A stretch of 23,547 nt of DNA from an uncultured Collinsella sp. (GCA_900547805.1 URIE01000013.1:1-23547); one strand, 5' to 3'. Shown: positions 1 through 7,508, counted from the first letter of the stretch. Notes: generated by a model not told the origin, from the letters alone. Made by a program: numbers and translations.

Positions 1-68
1 GCGACGCGGAAATCGCGCGCCGTTGCCGCGCCCCGCAGTGCCCGCTTCCCCCGAGGACAATTATCAGT

Positions 69-93
69 GCAGGTAGAAAGCCTGCGGTTTTTC
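69..93 (+). terminator. Possible rho-independent terminator
   Basis: GCAGG (69-73) pairs with CCTGC (81-85) around a 7-nt loop and is followed by GGTTTTTC. The stem is only 5 bp, so this is weak. It would terminate a plus-strand gene that ends near the left edge. The frame-2 TAG stop at 74-76 lies inside the stem. Confidence 0.3.
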
Positions 94-168
94 ATAAAAC
101 GCGGTCATGGTCGGGAGTCTCAAGCTAAACGTAGTAGATGGGCCAGTTTCGTGGCAAGCGCCGTCAAC

Positions 169-209
169 TGATTCCCTGGGGACATCTGGGGACGGAAGAA
201 AATGGATCA
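169..209. repeat. Double GGGGAC repeat element
   Basis: GGGGAC occurs twice (178-183 and 188-193), enclosed by an imperfect stem: TGATtCC at 169-175 against GGATCA at 204-209. The layout (short variable stem, GGGGAC-type loop core) matches other intergenic elements in this window. This copy is the least regular one. Confidence 0.4.
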
Positions 210-250
210 ATTTGGCTCTCTGAGGGCCACGATGCCCGTCATATCAGCCG

Positions 251-418
251 GCCATTCCAAAACTATGCCGGTTTACGGGGCTGAATCGCGAACCCCCAAC
301 CATACGCAATTCCGAGATAATAAAACCGCAGGTGAACGGCTTGCTCTATTTCGAAAAAGGCCGGCATGGTCTGCCTGCGCCAATCTAGCCCCGTAAACCG
401 GCATAGTTTTGAAATGGC
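251..418. repeat. MITE-like element, 32-bp inverted termini
   Basis: Positions 251-282 and 387-418 are inverted copies of each other over 32 bp with one mismatch. They share the core AACTATGCCGGTTTACGGGG. They enclose 104 bp of non-coding sequence, giving a 168-bp element ending 40 bp from the 3' end of the ECF S gene. I see no target-site duplication and no transposase. It could be a non-autonomous mobile element or a large REPIN-like hairpin, and could also act as a transcript end for the minus-strand ECF operon. Confidence 0.6.
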
Positions 419-457
419 ACTTCGGCAGTATTGATTCCCGCCCCGACGCAACCAGCC

Positions 458-1171
458 CTACAGCCCGTATTTCACGACGACACGGTTAATGCGACGGCAC
501 CAAGGCTTGTACAAGGCGGCCAAAAACACGCAGGTCGCAAGGCCGTGCGTAATATCGAACGGCACTGCCGTGGCAAGACGCGCCACGGCACCCGCCCAAG
601 TGAGCGGCTGTACAAAACCAATGATGTCATACGCGTTGATCACGACGCCATAGAGCAGGCCCGACGCAAAGCCGTACGCCAGCAGTGCTGGCATGCGCAC
701 GGTGCCGTCGGCGCGATCGAACGCACCCGCATGCGCCAGCGCGCCGCCAACATAGCCAACCAGCCCCCAGGCATACATCTGCCACGGCGTCCACATGCCC
801 TGTCCAAAAAAGAAATTGCTGGTCAGCGCCGCCAGCGCGCCAACCATAAAACCATTGCGGCGACCAAGCGTCGCCCCCGCGATAATGGCGATGGCACTCA
901 CCGGTTTAAAGTCGGGAATGGGGCCAAACAAGATGCGCCCCGCCGCGGCCAACGCCGCCAGAACCAGCGTTGGCATAATCTGGCGCAGGCCCGGTCGCGA
1001 CGCCTCGTAGCCTGCAAAGAACAGCGCAAGCACCAGCGCCACCACGACAAGCATGGCGAGTGCCGCCTGCTCAACGCCCGCCAGCAACGCCGCAGCCATC
1101 ACGGCTGGCACCGCCAGCAGCAGCGGGATCTCCAGTTTTGCAAGCAAGCGCGAGAAACGACAGTCCGTCAT
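458..1171 (-). CDS. ECF transporter S (substrate-binding) component
   Basis: A 237-aa integral membrane protein with about six hydrophobic segments. It contains the block PDFKPVSAIAIIAGATLGRR followed by a GALAALTSNFFFGQG stretch and WTPWQMYAWG, a pattern typical of the larger S components of energy-coupling-factor importers. The ATG at 1171 is chosen because it lies 4 nt after the stop of the ATPase gene; an upstream extension to 1246 would run through the ATPase coding end. It is the last gene of a T-A-S operon, so this is a dedicated (group I) importer in which the S subunit captures the substrate. The substrate is not readable from sequence: S proteins of this general look are often annotated for cobalamin or related vitamins, but I do not assign one. 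Confidence 0.8.
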   Translation of the reverse strand: MTDCRFSRLLAKLEIPLLLAVPAVMAAALLAGVEQAALAMLVVVALVLALFFAGYEASRPGLRQIMPTLVLAALAAAGRILFGPIPDFKPVSAIAIIAGATLGRRNGFMVGALAALTSNFFFGQGMWTPWQMYAWGLVGYVGGALAHAGAFDRADGTVRMPALLAYGFASGLLYGVVINAYDIIGFVQPLTWAGAVARLATAVPFDITHGLATCVFLAALYKPWCRRINRVVVKYGL

Positions 1172-1175
1172 CCCA

Positions 1176-2819
1176 TCACGCCCTATAAAACACGTTGTCG
1201 GCAAAGAAGTCGGCCGGGGGCTCCATGCAGGCAATCTCACCGTCAAACATCATGGCAACGTCATCGGCAACCTGCTCGGCAAAATCCAAATCGTGCGTAG
1301 CCATGATGACGGTGCCGCCAGCCTTCGCATGGTCACGCAGGGCGCGGGCGATGATGCGGCGGCTCTCCAGGTCCAAGCCCTTCGTGGGCTCGTCAAGCAG
1401 CAGCAGCTCGGGGCCAATCAGCAGCAGCTTTGCCAGTGCGAGCAGCTGGCGCTGTCCGCCCGAGAGGTCGTAGGGGTGGCGCGTCTCCAGGCCGTCCAAT
1501 CCCAGTCGCGCCGCACGCTCCCGCGCCAAGTTCTCGTCATATCCGCAGGTCGAGGCCCATTCCATCAGCTCATCGCGAACCGTCTCGGCAACCAGCAATG
1601 CTTTGGGATTCTGAGGCAGCAGCGCCGCCGAAGCCGCTCCGCGCACCATGCGGCCGCGCTGCAGCTTAGCCGTCTTGGCCAGCACCGAGAGCATCGTCGA
1701 CTTGCCGCAGCCGTTTCCGCCCACGACCGCATGCACCGCGCCAACTGAAAACGTCACATCGAGCCCGCGCAGCACCCAACCGCCCGCGCGATCGTAGCGA
1801 AACCAGCCTTCCGATAGGGTGGTAGTCGACCCGCCGTGCATTTTTTGGAGTATTCTGCTTCCATCCGTGCGTGGGAAGGCTTCCGAGCCGTTCTCGAGCG
1901 ACGTTTGCGCCACAAATTCGGACGATTTGTCCAATTCCGAACTTTTTTTCGCACTCGATACGTCCCCGGGCGACTCCAGAGAGCCCAAATTGTCCTCACG
2001 CCTGCTGAATACTCCGTTTTTTGCACATCGGATGGCACCCCACCCCAACATGTCATCGGAAAACAGCGATTCTCGGCGTCCCAAAGAAGCCATATCCGCC
2101 ACCTCGCGCACGCGACCGCCCTCAATCCGGTACGCACACGTCGCATACTCGAGCATCGGCCGCGGTTGATGCGTAGCCACAACAACCGTGCAGCCCAGCT
2201 CACGGTTCACGCGAAACAGCGCGTGCAGAAAATTCTTCTCGGCAACGGGATCGAGCTGAGACGTGGGCTCGTCGAGCAGCAACACACGCGGACGCAGCGC
2301 CAGGACGGCGGCAAGCGACAGCAGCTGTTTGCGACCACCCGAAAGCGTATCGGTATCGCGATGAAGCCAGTCCTCCAGACCAAAGAAATAGCTGGTCTCG
2401 GCAACACGGCGGCGCATCTCGTCGCGCGACACACCCAGATTCTCTAGGCCAAACGCCATCTCGTGCCACACGGTTTCGCACACGATCTGGTTCTCAGGAT
2501 CCTGGAACACATAACCCACGCGCTCAGCCGATGCCCGCACGTCCATGTCGGCGACGGGCTCGCCCAGCACGCGCAGCTCGCCGGAGCGCGTACCCGCCGG
2601 AGCGATCTCGGGCTTGAGCAGCGACAGCAGCGTCGATTTGCCCGACCCGGTACCGCCAACAAGCAGCGCAAACGCACCTTGGGAAACACGCCAATCAAGT
2701 CCCTCGAGCACCGGTGCCTCGGCCCCGGGATAGGCAAAACTAAGGCCTCGCACCTCAATCGCCGGCGCGGCCGAGCCATATGCCACGCCCGCCGCCGAGC
2801 TCCTATCAAACCGAGCCAT
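1176..2819 (-). CDS. ECF transporter fused A1-A2 ATPase
   Basis: A 547-aa protein with two complete ABC ATPase domains in one chain, powering vitamin or micronutrient uptake with the adjacent T and S proteins. Domain 1 has Walker A GGTGSGKS (55-62), Q-loop FQDPENQ, signature LSGGRKQ (159-165), Walker B LLLDEP and H217. Domain 2 has GGNGCGKS (367-374), signature LSGGQRQ (452-458), Walker B LLLLDEP and H509. The domains are joined by a long Ser/Lys/Glu-rich linker (about 262-336). Most of that linker is encoded by an inverted-repeat-bounded segment of 189 bp (see 1837-2025). The start ATG overlaps the stop of the T gene by one base (TGATG), indicating translational coupling. Both nucleotide sites look intact, so each half is probably catalytically competent. 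Confidence 0.9.
   Translation of the reverse strand: MARFDRSSAAGVAYGSAAPAIEVRGLSFAYPGAEAPVLEGLDWRVSQGAFALLVGGTGSGKSTLLSLLKPEIAPAGTRSGELRVLGEPVADMDVRASAERVGYVFQDPENQIVCETVWHEMAFGLENLGVSRDEMRRRVAETSYFFGLEDWLHRDTDTLSGGRKQLLSLAAVLALRPRVLLLDEPTSQLDPVAEKNFLHALFRVNRELGCTVVVATHQPRPMLEYATCAYRIEGGRVREVADMASLGRRESLFSDDMLGWGAIRCAKNGVFSRREDNLGSLESPGDVSSAKKSSELDKSSEFVAQTSLENGSEAFPRTDGSRILQKMHGGSTTTLSEGWFRYDRAGGWVLRGLDVTFSVGAVHAVVGGNGCGKSTMLSVLAKTAKLQRGRMVRGAASAALLPQNPKALLVAETVRDELMEWASTCGYDENLARERAARLGLDGLETRHPYDLSGGQRQLLALAKLLLIGPELLLLDEPTKGLDLESRRIIARALRDHAKAGGTVIMATHDLDFAEQVADDVAMMFDGEIACMEPPADFFADNVFYRA
1837..2025. repeat. In-frame inverted-repeat-bounded insert in ATPase linker
   Basis: The ends are TGCA-N6-GGAGTATTC-N-GC (1837-1858) and its inverted counterpart (2004-2025). 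15 of 22 positions pair, with all mismatches in the A/T run and one central base. The segment is 189 bp, exactly 63 codons, and reads through without a stop. On the minus strand an inner inverted pair TTCGGA / TCCGAA lies inside it. The encoded stretch is Ser/Lys-rich and resembles neither ABC domain. Confidence 0.5.
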
Positions 2820-3706
2820 CAGCCAAACCTCTTCTCATCAATCGCATGCAACGCGCAGGGCAGCACCATCCAGGCAGCGTACACGACATAGCCCGGCCAC
2901 GGCGCCGGCACCGAGAGCTGCGGATAAAACGAATACTGCGTCGTCGCGGTCCACGCCACTGCCGCCGTGGCCACGCCAAACAACGCAAGCCCAACCAGTG
3001 CGGCAATGTCGCTGCGCCCCAGTCGATACCTCGCATACGTCGTACGACGCGTCGCGGCACCCCACCCGCGCGAGCGCATCGCGTTCGCACGCTCCAGCGA
3101 ATCTTCCATGCCCCAGCCCATCAACACGCTCGACGCCCGCAGGCGCGAGCGCACGGGGTCGGCCGGCGCGCGGCCCGGCACGTCAATCGCATCTTGCACC
3201 GCCAGTACCGTGCGGCCGCGGCGCAAAAACTGCGGGATAAGCCGCATGCACATCGAGATCATAAGCGCAATCACCGGTGCGGCATTGCCCAGCAGCGCGA
3301 GCACCTTGTCGTATTCGAGCATCGATGCCGCGGCCTCAAACCACAACACGCTCGCCACAAACAGCCCGCCCATGCACAGGCCGTATACCATGCTCTCCAG
3401 ATACACCGCGCGCATGCCAATACGGAACAGCTCCGTCGAGCCCGAGGCGCTAAACAGCGGATTGAGCACCGCAACGATCAAAATCACCGGCAGCTGCCAG
3501 CGGAGTGCGCCCAGCGTGCGGGCAGCCCCACGCGTCGCAAATCCATACGCCAGCCCGCCCGCAAGTGACAGCGCAATCAGCACCGGCTGCATCGAGAACA
3601 TAGTGAGCCCCAGCGTCAGCACTATATAGAGTGCCGGCACAGCCGGATGCGACATCGAGAATGCCGCGACGGGCTCGCCGCCAAACCCCTCTCGTATGTT
3701 GTCCAC
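2819..3706 (-). CDS. ECF transporter T (transmembrane) component, CbiQ/EcfT type
   Basis: The predicted protein is 295 aa with several membrane helices (the LYIVLTLGLTMF, PVLIALSLAGGLAYGFA and PVIALMISMCMRLIP regions, plus a C-terminal pair). It has the cytoplasmic coupling motif ANAMRSRGWG, corresponding to the Ala-Arg-Gly type motif with which EcfT grips the ATPases. I chose the GTG at 3706 (VDNIREGFGGEP...) because GAGGGGA lies about 12 nt upstream. ATG at 3655 (MSHPAVPA) lacks a ribosome site, and the frame stays open to 3877 with an unlikely Arg-rich extension. First gene of the T-A-S operon, with a 1-nt stop/start overlap to the ATPase gene. Confidence 0.82.
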   Translation of the reverse strand: MDNIREGFGGEPVAAFSMSHPAVPALYIVLTLGLTMFSMQPVLIALSLAGGLAYGFATRGAARTLGALRWQLPVILIVAVLNPLFSASGSTELFRIGMRAVYLESMVYGLCMGGLFVASVLWFEAAASMLEYDKVLALLGNAAPVIALMISMCMRLIPQFLRRGRTVLAVQDAIDVPGRAPADPVRSRLRASSVLMGWGMEDSLERANAMRSRGWGAATRRTTYARYRLGRSDIAALVGLALFGVATAAVAWTATTQYSFYPQLSVPAPWPGYVVYAAWMVLPCALHAIDEKRFG

Positions 3707-3845
3707 GGGTACCCCCGTCCCCTCGCTCAAACGACAGCTCCGCAGCACCGCCAACGCCGCACGCAAGCAGTGCAAACGCCACGCCGGCGACGCAAGCCTC
3801 AACCGCCGCAAACCAATCGTTACGCGCTCGTCATATGCCTGCGGT

Positions 3846-3873
3846 ATCATATTGCGCCGTGTATCGTTTCCAA
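3846..3873 (-). promoter_or_regulatory. Candidate promoter of the ECF operon
   Basis: On the minus strand TTGGAA (3873-3868) is followed 16 bp later by TATGAT (3851-3846), a reasonable sigma70/SigA-type pair. It would give a leader of about 130 nt before the GTG at 3706. The same A/T block reads TATCAT on the plus strand toward glmU, so the two divergent promoters may overlap. Confidence 0.4.
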
Positions 3874-3905
3874 ACACACGTCTCTATAACGTAACAGGAG
3901 ATCAC

Positions 3906-5318
3906 ATGGACGCAACCGCAATTATCCTCGCCGCCGGCGAGGGCACCCGCATGAAGTCGAACCACTGCAAGGTTTCGCACAAGATCCTGGGTAAGCCCAT
4001 GGTCCAGTGGATCGTCGACGCTACCATCAAGGCCGGCTGCAGCCGCGTCGTAGTCGTCATCGGCAGCCACGCCGACGAGATGCGCGCCCTCATCGACGGC
4101 GCCTATGCCAACAGCGCTACCAAGGTCGAGTGCGTCGAGCAGACCGAGCGCCTGGGCACCGGCCACGCCGTGAAGGTCGCGCTCGAGGCCTGCGGCATCA
4201 CCGAGGGCCCCGTCGTGGTGCTCAACGGCGACCTGCCGCTCATCACCGCCGACACCGTCGCCAAGTTCGCGCAAACCGTCGCCACCGGCGAGCTCGCCTG
4301 CACCGTCATGACCATGACCCCGCCCGACCCCTTCGGCTACGGCCGCATCGATCTGGGCGCCGACGGCCAGATCGAGCGCATCATCGAGCAGAAGGACTGC
4401 ACGCCCGAGCAGGCCGCCACGCTGCTCGAGTGCAACGCCGGCTGCTACGCCTTCGACGGCGTGCAGCTCGCCGCCCACATCAACGAGATCGGCAACGACA
4501 ACGCGCAGTCCGAGTACTACCTGCCCGACATGCTCGAGATCCTCAAAGGCCACGGCCAGGCCGTCTCCATCTTCCACTGCGACGACCACCGCGACGGCCT
4601 GGGCGTCAACAGCCGCATCCAGCTCGCGCAGCTCACCGCCATCGCGCGCGACCGCATCAACGAGCACTGGATGGCCGAGGGCGTCACCTTCATCGACCCC
4701 ACGCAGGCTTGGATCGGCCCCGACGCCACCATCGGCCGCGACACCATCGTGTGGCCGCAGACGCATCTGATCGGCCACGTCACCGTGGGCGAGGAGTGCC
4801 AGCTCGGCCCCAACAGCCGCCTCACCGACACCACCGTCGGCAGCGGCTGCATCATCGATGAGACCATCGCCATCGAGGCCGTCATCGAGAACGGCGTCGA
4901 CTGCGGCCCGCGCGCCTACCTGCGCCCGGGCACCCACATGCTCGACGGCTCCAAGGCCGGCACGCACGTGGAGATCAAGAAGTCCACGATCGGCGAGGGT
5001 TCCAAGGTGCCCCACCTGTCCTACATCGGCGATACCACCATGGGCTCCGGCGTCAACGTGGGCGCCGGCTCCATCACCTGCAACTACGACGGCGTGCACA
5101 AGCACAAGACCGTCATCGGCAAGGATGCCTTCATCGGCTCTGACACCATGATGGTCGCGCCCGCCCAGATCGGCGACGGCGCGCTCGTGGCCGCCGGCTC
5201 CGTCATCACCGAGCCGGTCCCGGCCGACGCGCTCGGTCTGGGCCGCGCCCGTCAGGTAAATATTGAAGGCTGGGCCGCCGATTATCGCCGCCGTCTGCAC
5301 GAGGACGACGAGGTATAA
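3906..5318 (+). CDS. glmU: Bifunctional UDP-GlcNAc pyrophosphorylase / glucosamine-1-P acetyltransferase
   Basis: A 470-aa cytoplasmic enzyme of normal family length. It acetylates glucosamine-1-phosphate and uridylylates the product to UDP-GlcNAc, the precursor for peptidoglycan. The N-terminal nucleotidyltransferase domain shows the signature LAAGEGTRM (residues 8-16), the NGDLPLI metal/substrate block and SEYYLPDML. The C-terminal half is a left-handed beta-helix of hexapeptide repeats with RPGTHM, SYIGDTTMGSGVNVGAG and TCNYDG, matching the acetyltransferase active site. The start ATG at 3906 has AGGAG at 3896-3900, 5 nt upstream; a longer frame to 3696 has no ribosome site. It is followed by a terminator and then prs, the common glmU-prs-pth neighbourhood of Gram-positive bacteria. 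Confidence 0.96.
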   Translation: MDATAIILAAGEGTRMKSNHCKVSHKILGKPMVQWIVDATIKAGCSRVVVVIGSHADEMRALIDGAYANSATKVECVEQTERLGTGHAVKVALEACGITEGPVVVLNGDLPLITADTVAKFAQTVATGELACTVMTMTPPDPFGYGRIDLGADGQIERIIEQKDCTPEQAATLLECNAGCYAFDGVQLAAHINEIGNDNAQSEYYLPDMLEILKGHGQAVSIFHCDDHRDGLGVNSRIQLAQLTAIARDRINEHWMAEGVTFIDPTQAWIGPDATIGRDTIVWPQTHLIGHVTVGEECQLGPNSRLTDTTVGSGCIIDETIAIEAVIENGVDCGPRAYLRPGTHMLDGSKAGTHVEIKKSTIGEGSKVPHLSYIGDTTMGSGVNVGAGSITCNYDGVHKHKTVIGKDAFIGSDTMMVAPAQIGDGALVAAGSVITEPVPADALGLGRARQVNIEGWAADYRRRLHEDDEV

Positions 5319-5336
5319 CGTTTTACCAAGCATCTA

Positions 5337-5370
5337 AGGAGCTGTTCCCATGGGGGCGGCTCCTTTTTCT
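5337..5370 (+). terminator. Rho-independent terminator after glmU
   Basis: AGGAGC (5337-5342) pairs with GCTCCT (5359-5364), with an inner CCC/GGG pair in the loop, running into TTTTTCT (5364-5370). It lies 18 nt after the glmU stop. Confidence 0.85.
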
Positions 5371-5427
5371 ATCGTGACCTGCGCAACCGGATGAGTGGTC
5401 GGTTCGTGTCCGTTGACGGTAAAGACG

Positions 5428-5465
5428 TTATCAGGACTCGATAAACCCCGTCGCGCGGTTACAAT
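5428..5465 (+). promoter_or_regulatory. Candidate prs promoter and small palindrome
   Basis: TACAAT at 5460-5465 is a good -10 candidate for prs, but no convincing -35 box lies 16-18 bp upstream. Just upstream, TTATC (5428-5432) and GATAA (5440-5444) form a palindrome with a 7-nt spacer that could be an operator. TTGACG at 5413-5418 is too far from TACAAT to pair with it. Confidence 0.3.
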
Positions 5466-5509
5466 GCAACAAGGCATCTATATGGCATTCGATATAAAGG
5501 AGAAGGGTA

Positions 5510-6496
5510 ATGCCGATTAATGATCCCGAGAAGTCGGAGAATATGCGCAAGTCCATCCGCGTGTATTCCGGTTCCTCCAACCGTCCCCTCGCTCAGAAGA
5601 TCGCTGAGTACCTTGGGGTCGAGCTTTCGGGCCTTACGCTAAAGCAGTTCGCCAATGGTGAGATTTACGCCCGCTACGACGAGACCGTCCGCGGCGCCGA
5701 CGTCTTCCTGATTCAGTCCGTGGCCGGCGGCAACGTCAACGACATGCTCATGGAGCTGCTCATCGCCACCGACGCTGCCAAGCGCGCATCCGCCCGCTCC
5801 ATCACTGCCGTTATCACCCACTACGGCTATGCCCGCCAGGACCGCAAGGCCGGCCCGCGCGAGCCCATCACCGCCCGCCTCGTCGCCAACCTGCTCGAGC
5901 GCGCCGGCGTCAACCGCATCATCACCCTCGACCTGCACCAGGGCCAGATCCAGGGCTTCTTCGATATCCCGGTTAACCACCTGTCCGCACTGCCGCTGTT
6001 TGGCCAGTACTACAACGACATGCACTTCGACACCGACAACCTGGTTGTCGTCTCCCCCGATGTGGGCCGCGCCAAGGCCGCCAAGAAGCTTTCCGACATG
6101 CTCGGCTGCGACCTGGCCATCGCCCACAAGGGCCGTCCGCGCCACAACGCCGCCGAGGTCATGGGCATCATCGGTGACATCAAGGGCAAGACCTGCATCA
6201 TCAACGACGACATGATCGACACCGCTGGCACCCTGTGCGCCAACGTCAAGGAGCTCAAGGCTATGGGCGCCGGCGACATCTACGTCTGCGCCACCCACGG
6301 CATCTTCTCCGGTCCGGCCATCGAGCGCCTGAACGACGCCCCCATCGTCGAGTGCGTCGTCACCGACGCCATCCCCGTCGAGGTCGGCGGCAAAATCAAG
6401 ACCATCTCGGTCGCCGAGGAGTTCGCTCAGGCCATCTCCGCCGTTTACCACGAGGAGCCCGTCTCCACGCTCGTCGGCGGCGACTTCGCGCTGTAG
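5510..6496 (+). CDS. prs: Ribose-phosphate pyrophosphokinase (PRPP synthetase)
   Basis: A 328-aa enzyme transferring pyrophosphate from ATP to ribose-5-phosphate to make PRPP for purine, pyrimidine, His, Trp and NAD synthesis. It shows FANGEIYARY, the ATP-binding loop YARQDRK, VVVSPDVGRAKAAKK, and the PRPP-binding loop DDMIDTAGT (the residue before DD is N, where V or I is common). The start ATG at 5510 has AAGGAGAAGG about 4-7 nt upstream. An internal Met at residue 12 (MRKSIRVYSG) corresponds to the usual family N-terminus, so the first 11 residues are an extension. It lies between the glmU and pth terminators, so it is probably transcribed alone. Its product is the substrate of PurF, encoded at 19039-20709. 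Confidence 0.96.
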   Translation: MPINDPEKSENMRKSIRVYSGSSNRPLAQKIAEYLGVELSGLTLKQFANGEIYARYDETVRGADVFLIQSVAGGNVNDMLMELLIATDAAKRASARSITAVITHYGYARQDRKAGPREPITARLVANLLERAGVNRIITLDLHQGQIQGFFDIPVNHLSALPLFGQYYNDMHFDTDNLVVVSPDVGRAKAAKKLSDMLGCDLAIAHKGRPRHNAAEVMGIIGDIKGKTCIINDDMIDTAGTLCANVKELKAMGAGDIYVCATHGIFSGPAIERLNDAPIVECVVTDAIPVEVGGKIKTISVAEEFAQAISAVYHEEPVSTLVGGDFAL

Positions 6497-6524
6497 TCGC
6501 ATCGTCCTTGCAGCCCGGCGCATC

Positions 6525-6602
6525 GCCGTCGGAACAGAAGAAACCCCCGCGCTCCCCCTTGCTTCGCAAAGGTCGCGCGGGGGTTTCTTCTGTTCCGACG
6601 GC
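6525..6602 (+). terminator. Very long perfect-stem terminator after prs
   Basis: Positions 6525-6552 and 6575-6602 form a perfect 28-bp inverted repeat around a 22-nt loop, which can itself form a small CCTTGC/GCAAAGG hairpin with one bulge. The stem includes CCCCCGCGC / GCGCGGGGG. The T-rich tract TTTCTTCTGTT is inside the stem rather than after it. Because the arm is symmetric, either strand would read GGGGG followed by TTTCTTCTG. The stem is far longer than a typical terminator and may be a repeat-derived element used as one. Confidence 0.75.
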
Positions 6603-6720
6603 TCGCTCTGCCGCGGCCACGCTTTTGTCTGGTGGGATTTCGCTGAAACGAAGTCTCGCCTTCGGCGGGCGTGGTAGCCTTTGTCGTTGAACGAACTACT
6701 TATGTAACGAAAGGAAGCCT

Positions 6721-7350
6721 ATGGCAGCTGCACAGCCGCTTAAGATTCGCATGGTTGCCGGACTTGGCAACCCGGGTGAGGAATATGCCGAGACCCGCCA
6801 CAACGCCGGCTTTAAGGCGATTGACGAGCTGGCCCGTCAGGCCGGCATCACGTACTGGAAAAACCAGGCCGGCGCCGAGGTCGCGCTCATCAATATCAAC
6901 GATCCCGAGGAAGAGGGTGGCAAGCGCCAGATCGTGCTGGTCAAGCCGCAGTCGTATATGAATACCTCGGGTGGCCCCATCTCCAAGCTCTGCCGCGAGT
7001 ACAAAATCAAGGCCGAGGAGCTGCTTGTAATCCACGACGAGCTCGACATTCCCGCCGGCGACGTACGTGTCAAGGTGGGCGGCGGCCACGCCGGCCACAA
7101 CGGCCTGCGCTCCATCATCGACAAGATGGGCAGCCGCGACTTTAGTCGCATCCGCACCGGCATCGGCAACCCTCCCGGCAAGATGGCCGTGGCAGACTAT
7201 GTGCTCAAGCAGCTGCGCGCCCGCGAGGCCGAGGACTTCCAGGACACCTGCGCCCGCGCCGCAGATGCCGCCGGTTTGGCCATCGTCCACGGCGTAATCT
7301 ACGCCCGCGATCACGTAAACGGTGCCGCTTCCGCCAACGGCAAGCACTAA
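6721..7350 (+). CDS. pth: Peptidyl-tRNA hydrolase
   Basis: A 209-aa enzyme releasing tRNA from peptidyl-tRNA that dropped off ribosomes; essential in most bacteria. Family signatures are clear: GLGNPGEEYAETRHNAG (about residues 15-31, containing the catalytic His of the RHNAG motif), KPQSYMNTSG, HDELDIPAGDVRVKVGGGHAGHNGLRS and FSRIRTGIGNPPG. A short N-terminal extension (MAAAQPLK) precedes the usual start. ATG 6721 has AAAGGAAG just upstream. The C-terminus ends in TAA, which is also the first base triplet of an intergenic hairpin family member (7351 onward). Third gene of the glmU-prs-pth neighbourhood. Confidence 0.96.
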   Translation: MAAAQPLKIRMVAGLGNPGEEYAETRHNAGFKAIDELARQAGITYWKNQAGAEVALININDPEEEGGKRQIVLVKPQSYMNTSGGPISKLCREYKIKAEELLVIHDELDIPAGDVRVKVGGGHAGHNGLRSIIDKMGSRDFSRIRTGIGNPPGKMAVADYVLKQLRAREAEDFQDTCARAADAAGLAIVHGVIYARDHVNGAASANGKH

Positions 7351-7390
7351 AACCTACCATTTAGGGATGTTTATTTTGGCAGGTTTTATC
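7348..7390 (+). repeat. Stop-overlapping TAAAACCT hairpin repeat (copy 1)
   Basis: Starting in the pth stop codon, TAAAACCTACCA is followed by a T/A-rich loop with GGGA and then TTTTGGCAGGTTTTA, forming a hairpin of AAAACCTaCCA against TGGcAGGTTTT type. It aligns along its full length with the element overlapping the purF stop at 19000-19041. An inverted, diverged copy lies at 7509-7549. Confidence 0.6.
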
Positions 7391-7454
7391 TGCGTAAACG
7401 CCCCGGTGGCCGCATCGCAATAAACCCCGCGCCGCCATACACGCATAACACCCC

Positions 7455-7504
7455 AAAGGGGGCCGGCCTCATCACAACCCGAGGCCGGCCCCCTTTGCCG
7501 TTTT
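7455..7504 (+). terminator. Terminator downstream of pth
   Basis: AAAGGGGGCCGGCCTC (7455-7470) pairs perfectly with 7481-7496 over 16 bp around a 10-nt loop, followed by GCCGTTTT. The perfect stem with AAA/TTT at its base suggests bidirectional termination. The whole stem is nested between the inverted hairpin repeats at 7348-7390 and 7509-7549. Confidence 0.75.
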
Positions 7505-7508
7505 GCCT

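Larger units (their letters stand above)
1..457. other. Gene-poor region at window start
   Basis: I see no convincing complete gene in this stretch. Short open frames run in from the left edge: one in frame 2 stops with TAG at 74-76 and one in frame 1 stops at 169-171. One of them could be the tail of a plus-strand gene, but neither has a recognisable motif. The stretch also holds a possible terminator (69-93), a GGGGAC-containing element (169-209) and a MITE-like inverted-repeat element (251-418), each listed separately. Confidence 0.6.

Noticed and set aside
64..108. Minus-strand 14-residue leader peptide rich in Phe and Tyr (MTAFYEKPQAFYLH)
   Set aside because: The neighbouring hairpin has its T tract on the plus strand, no downstream gene is visible in the window, and no ribosome site precedes the ATG, so attenuation cannot be supported.
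431..1300. Plus-strand open frame over the ECF S gene
   Set aside because: Arg/His/Gln-rich translation typical of an antisense frame; the minus-strand reading has clear membrane helices.
3831..5333. 500-codon open frame antisense to glmU
   Set aside because: It mirrors a GC-rich gene with strong codon periodicity; composition is dominated by D, G, A, V and no domain is seen.
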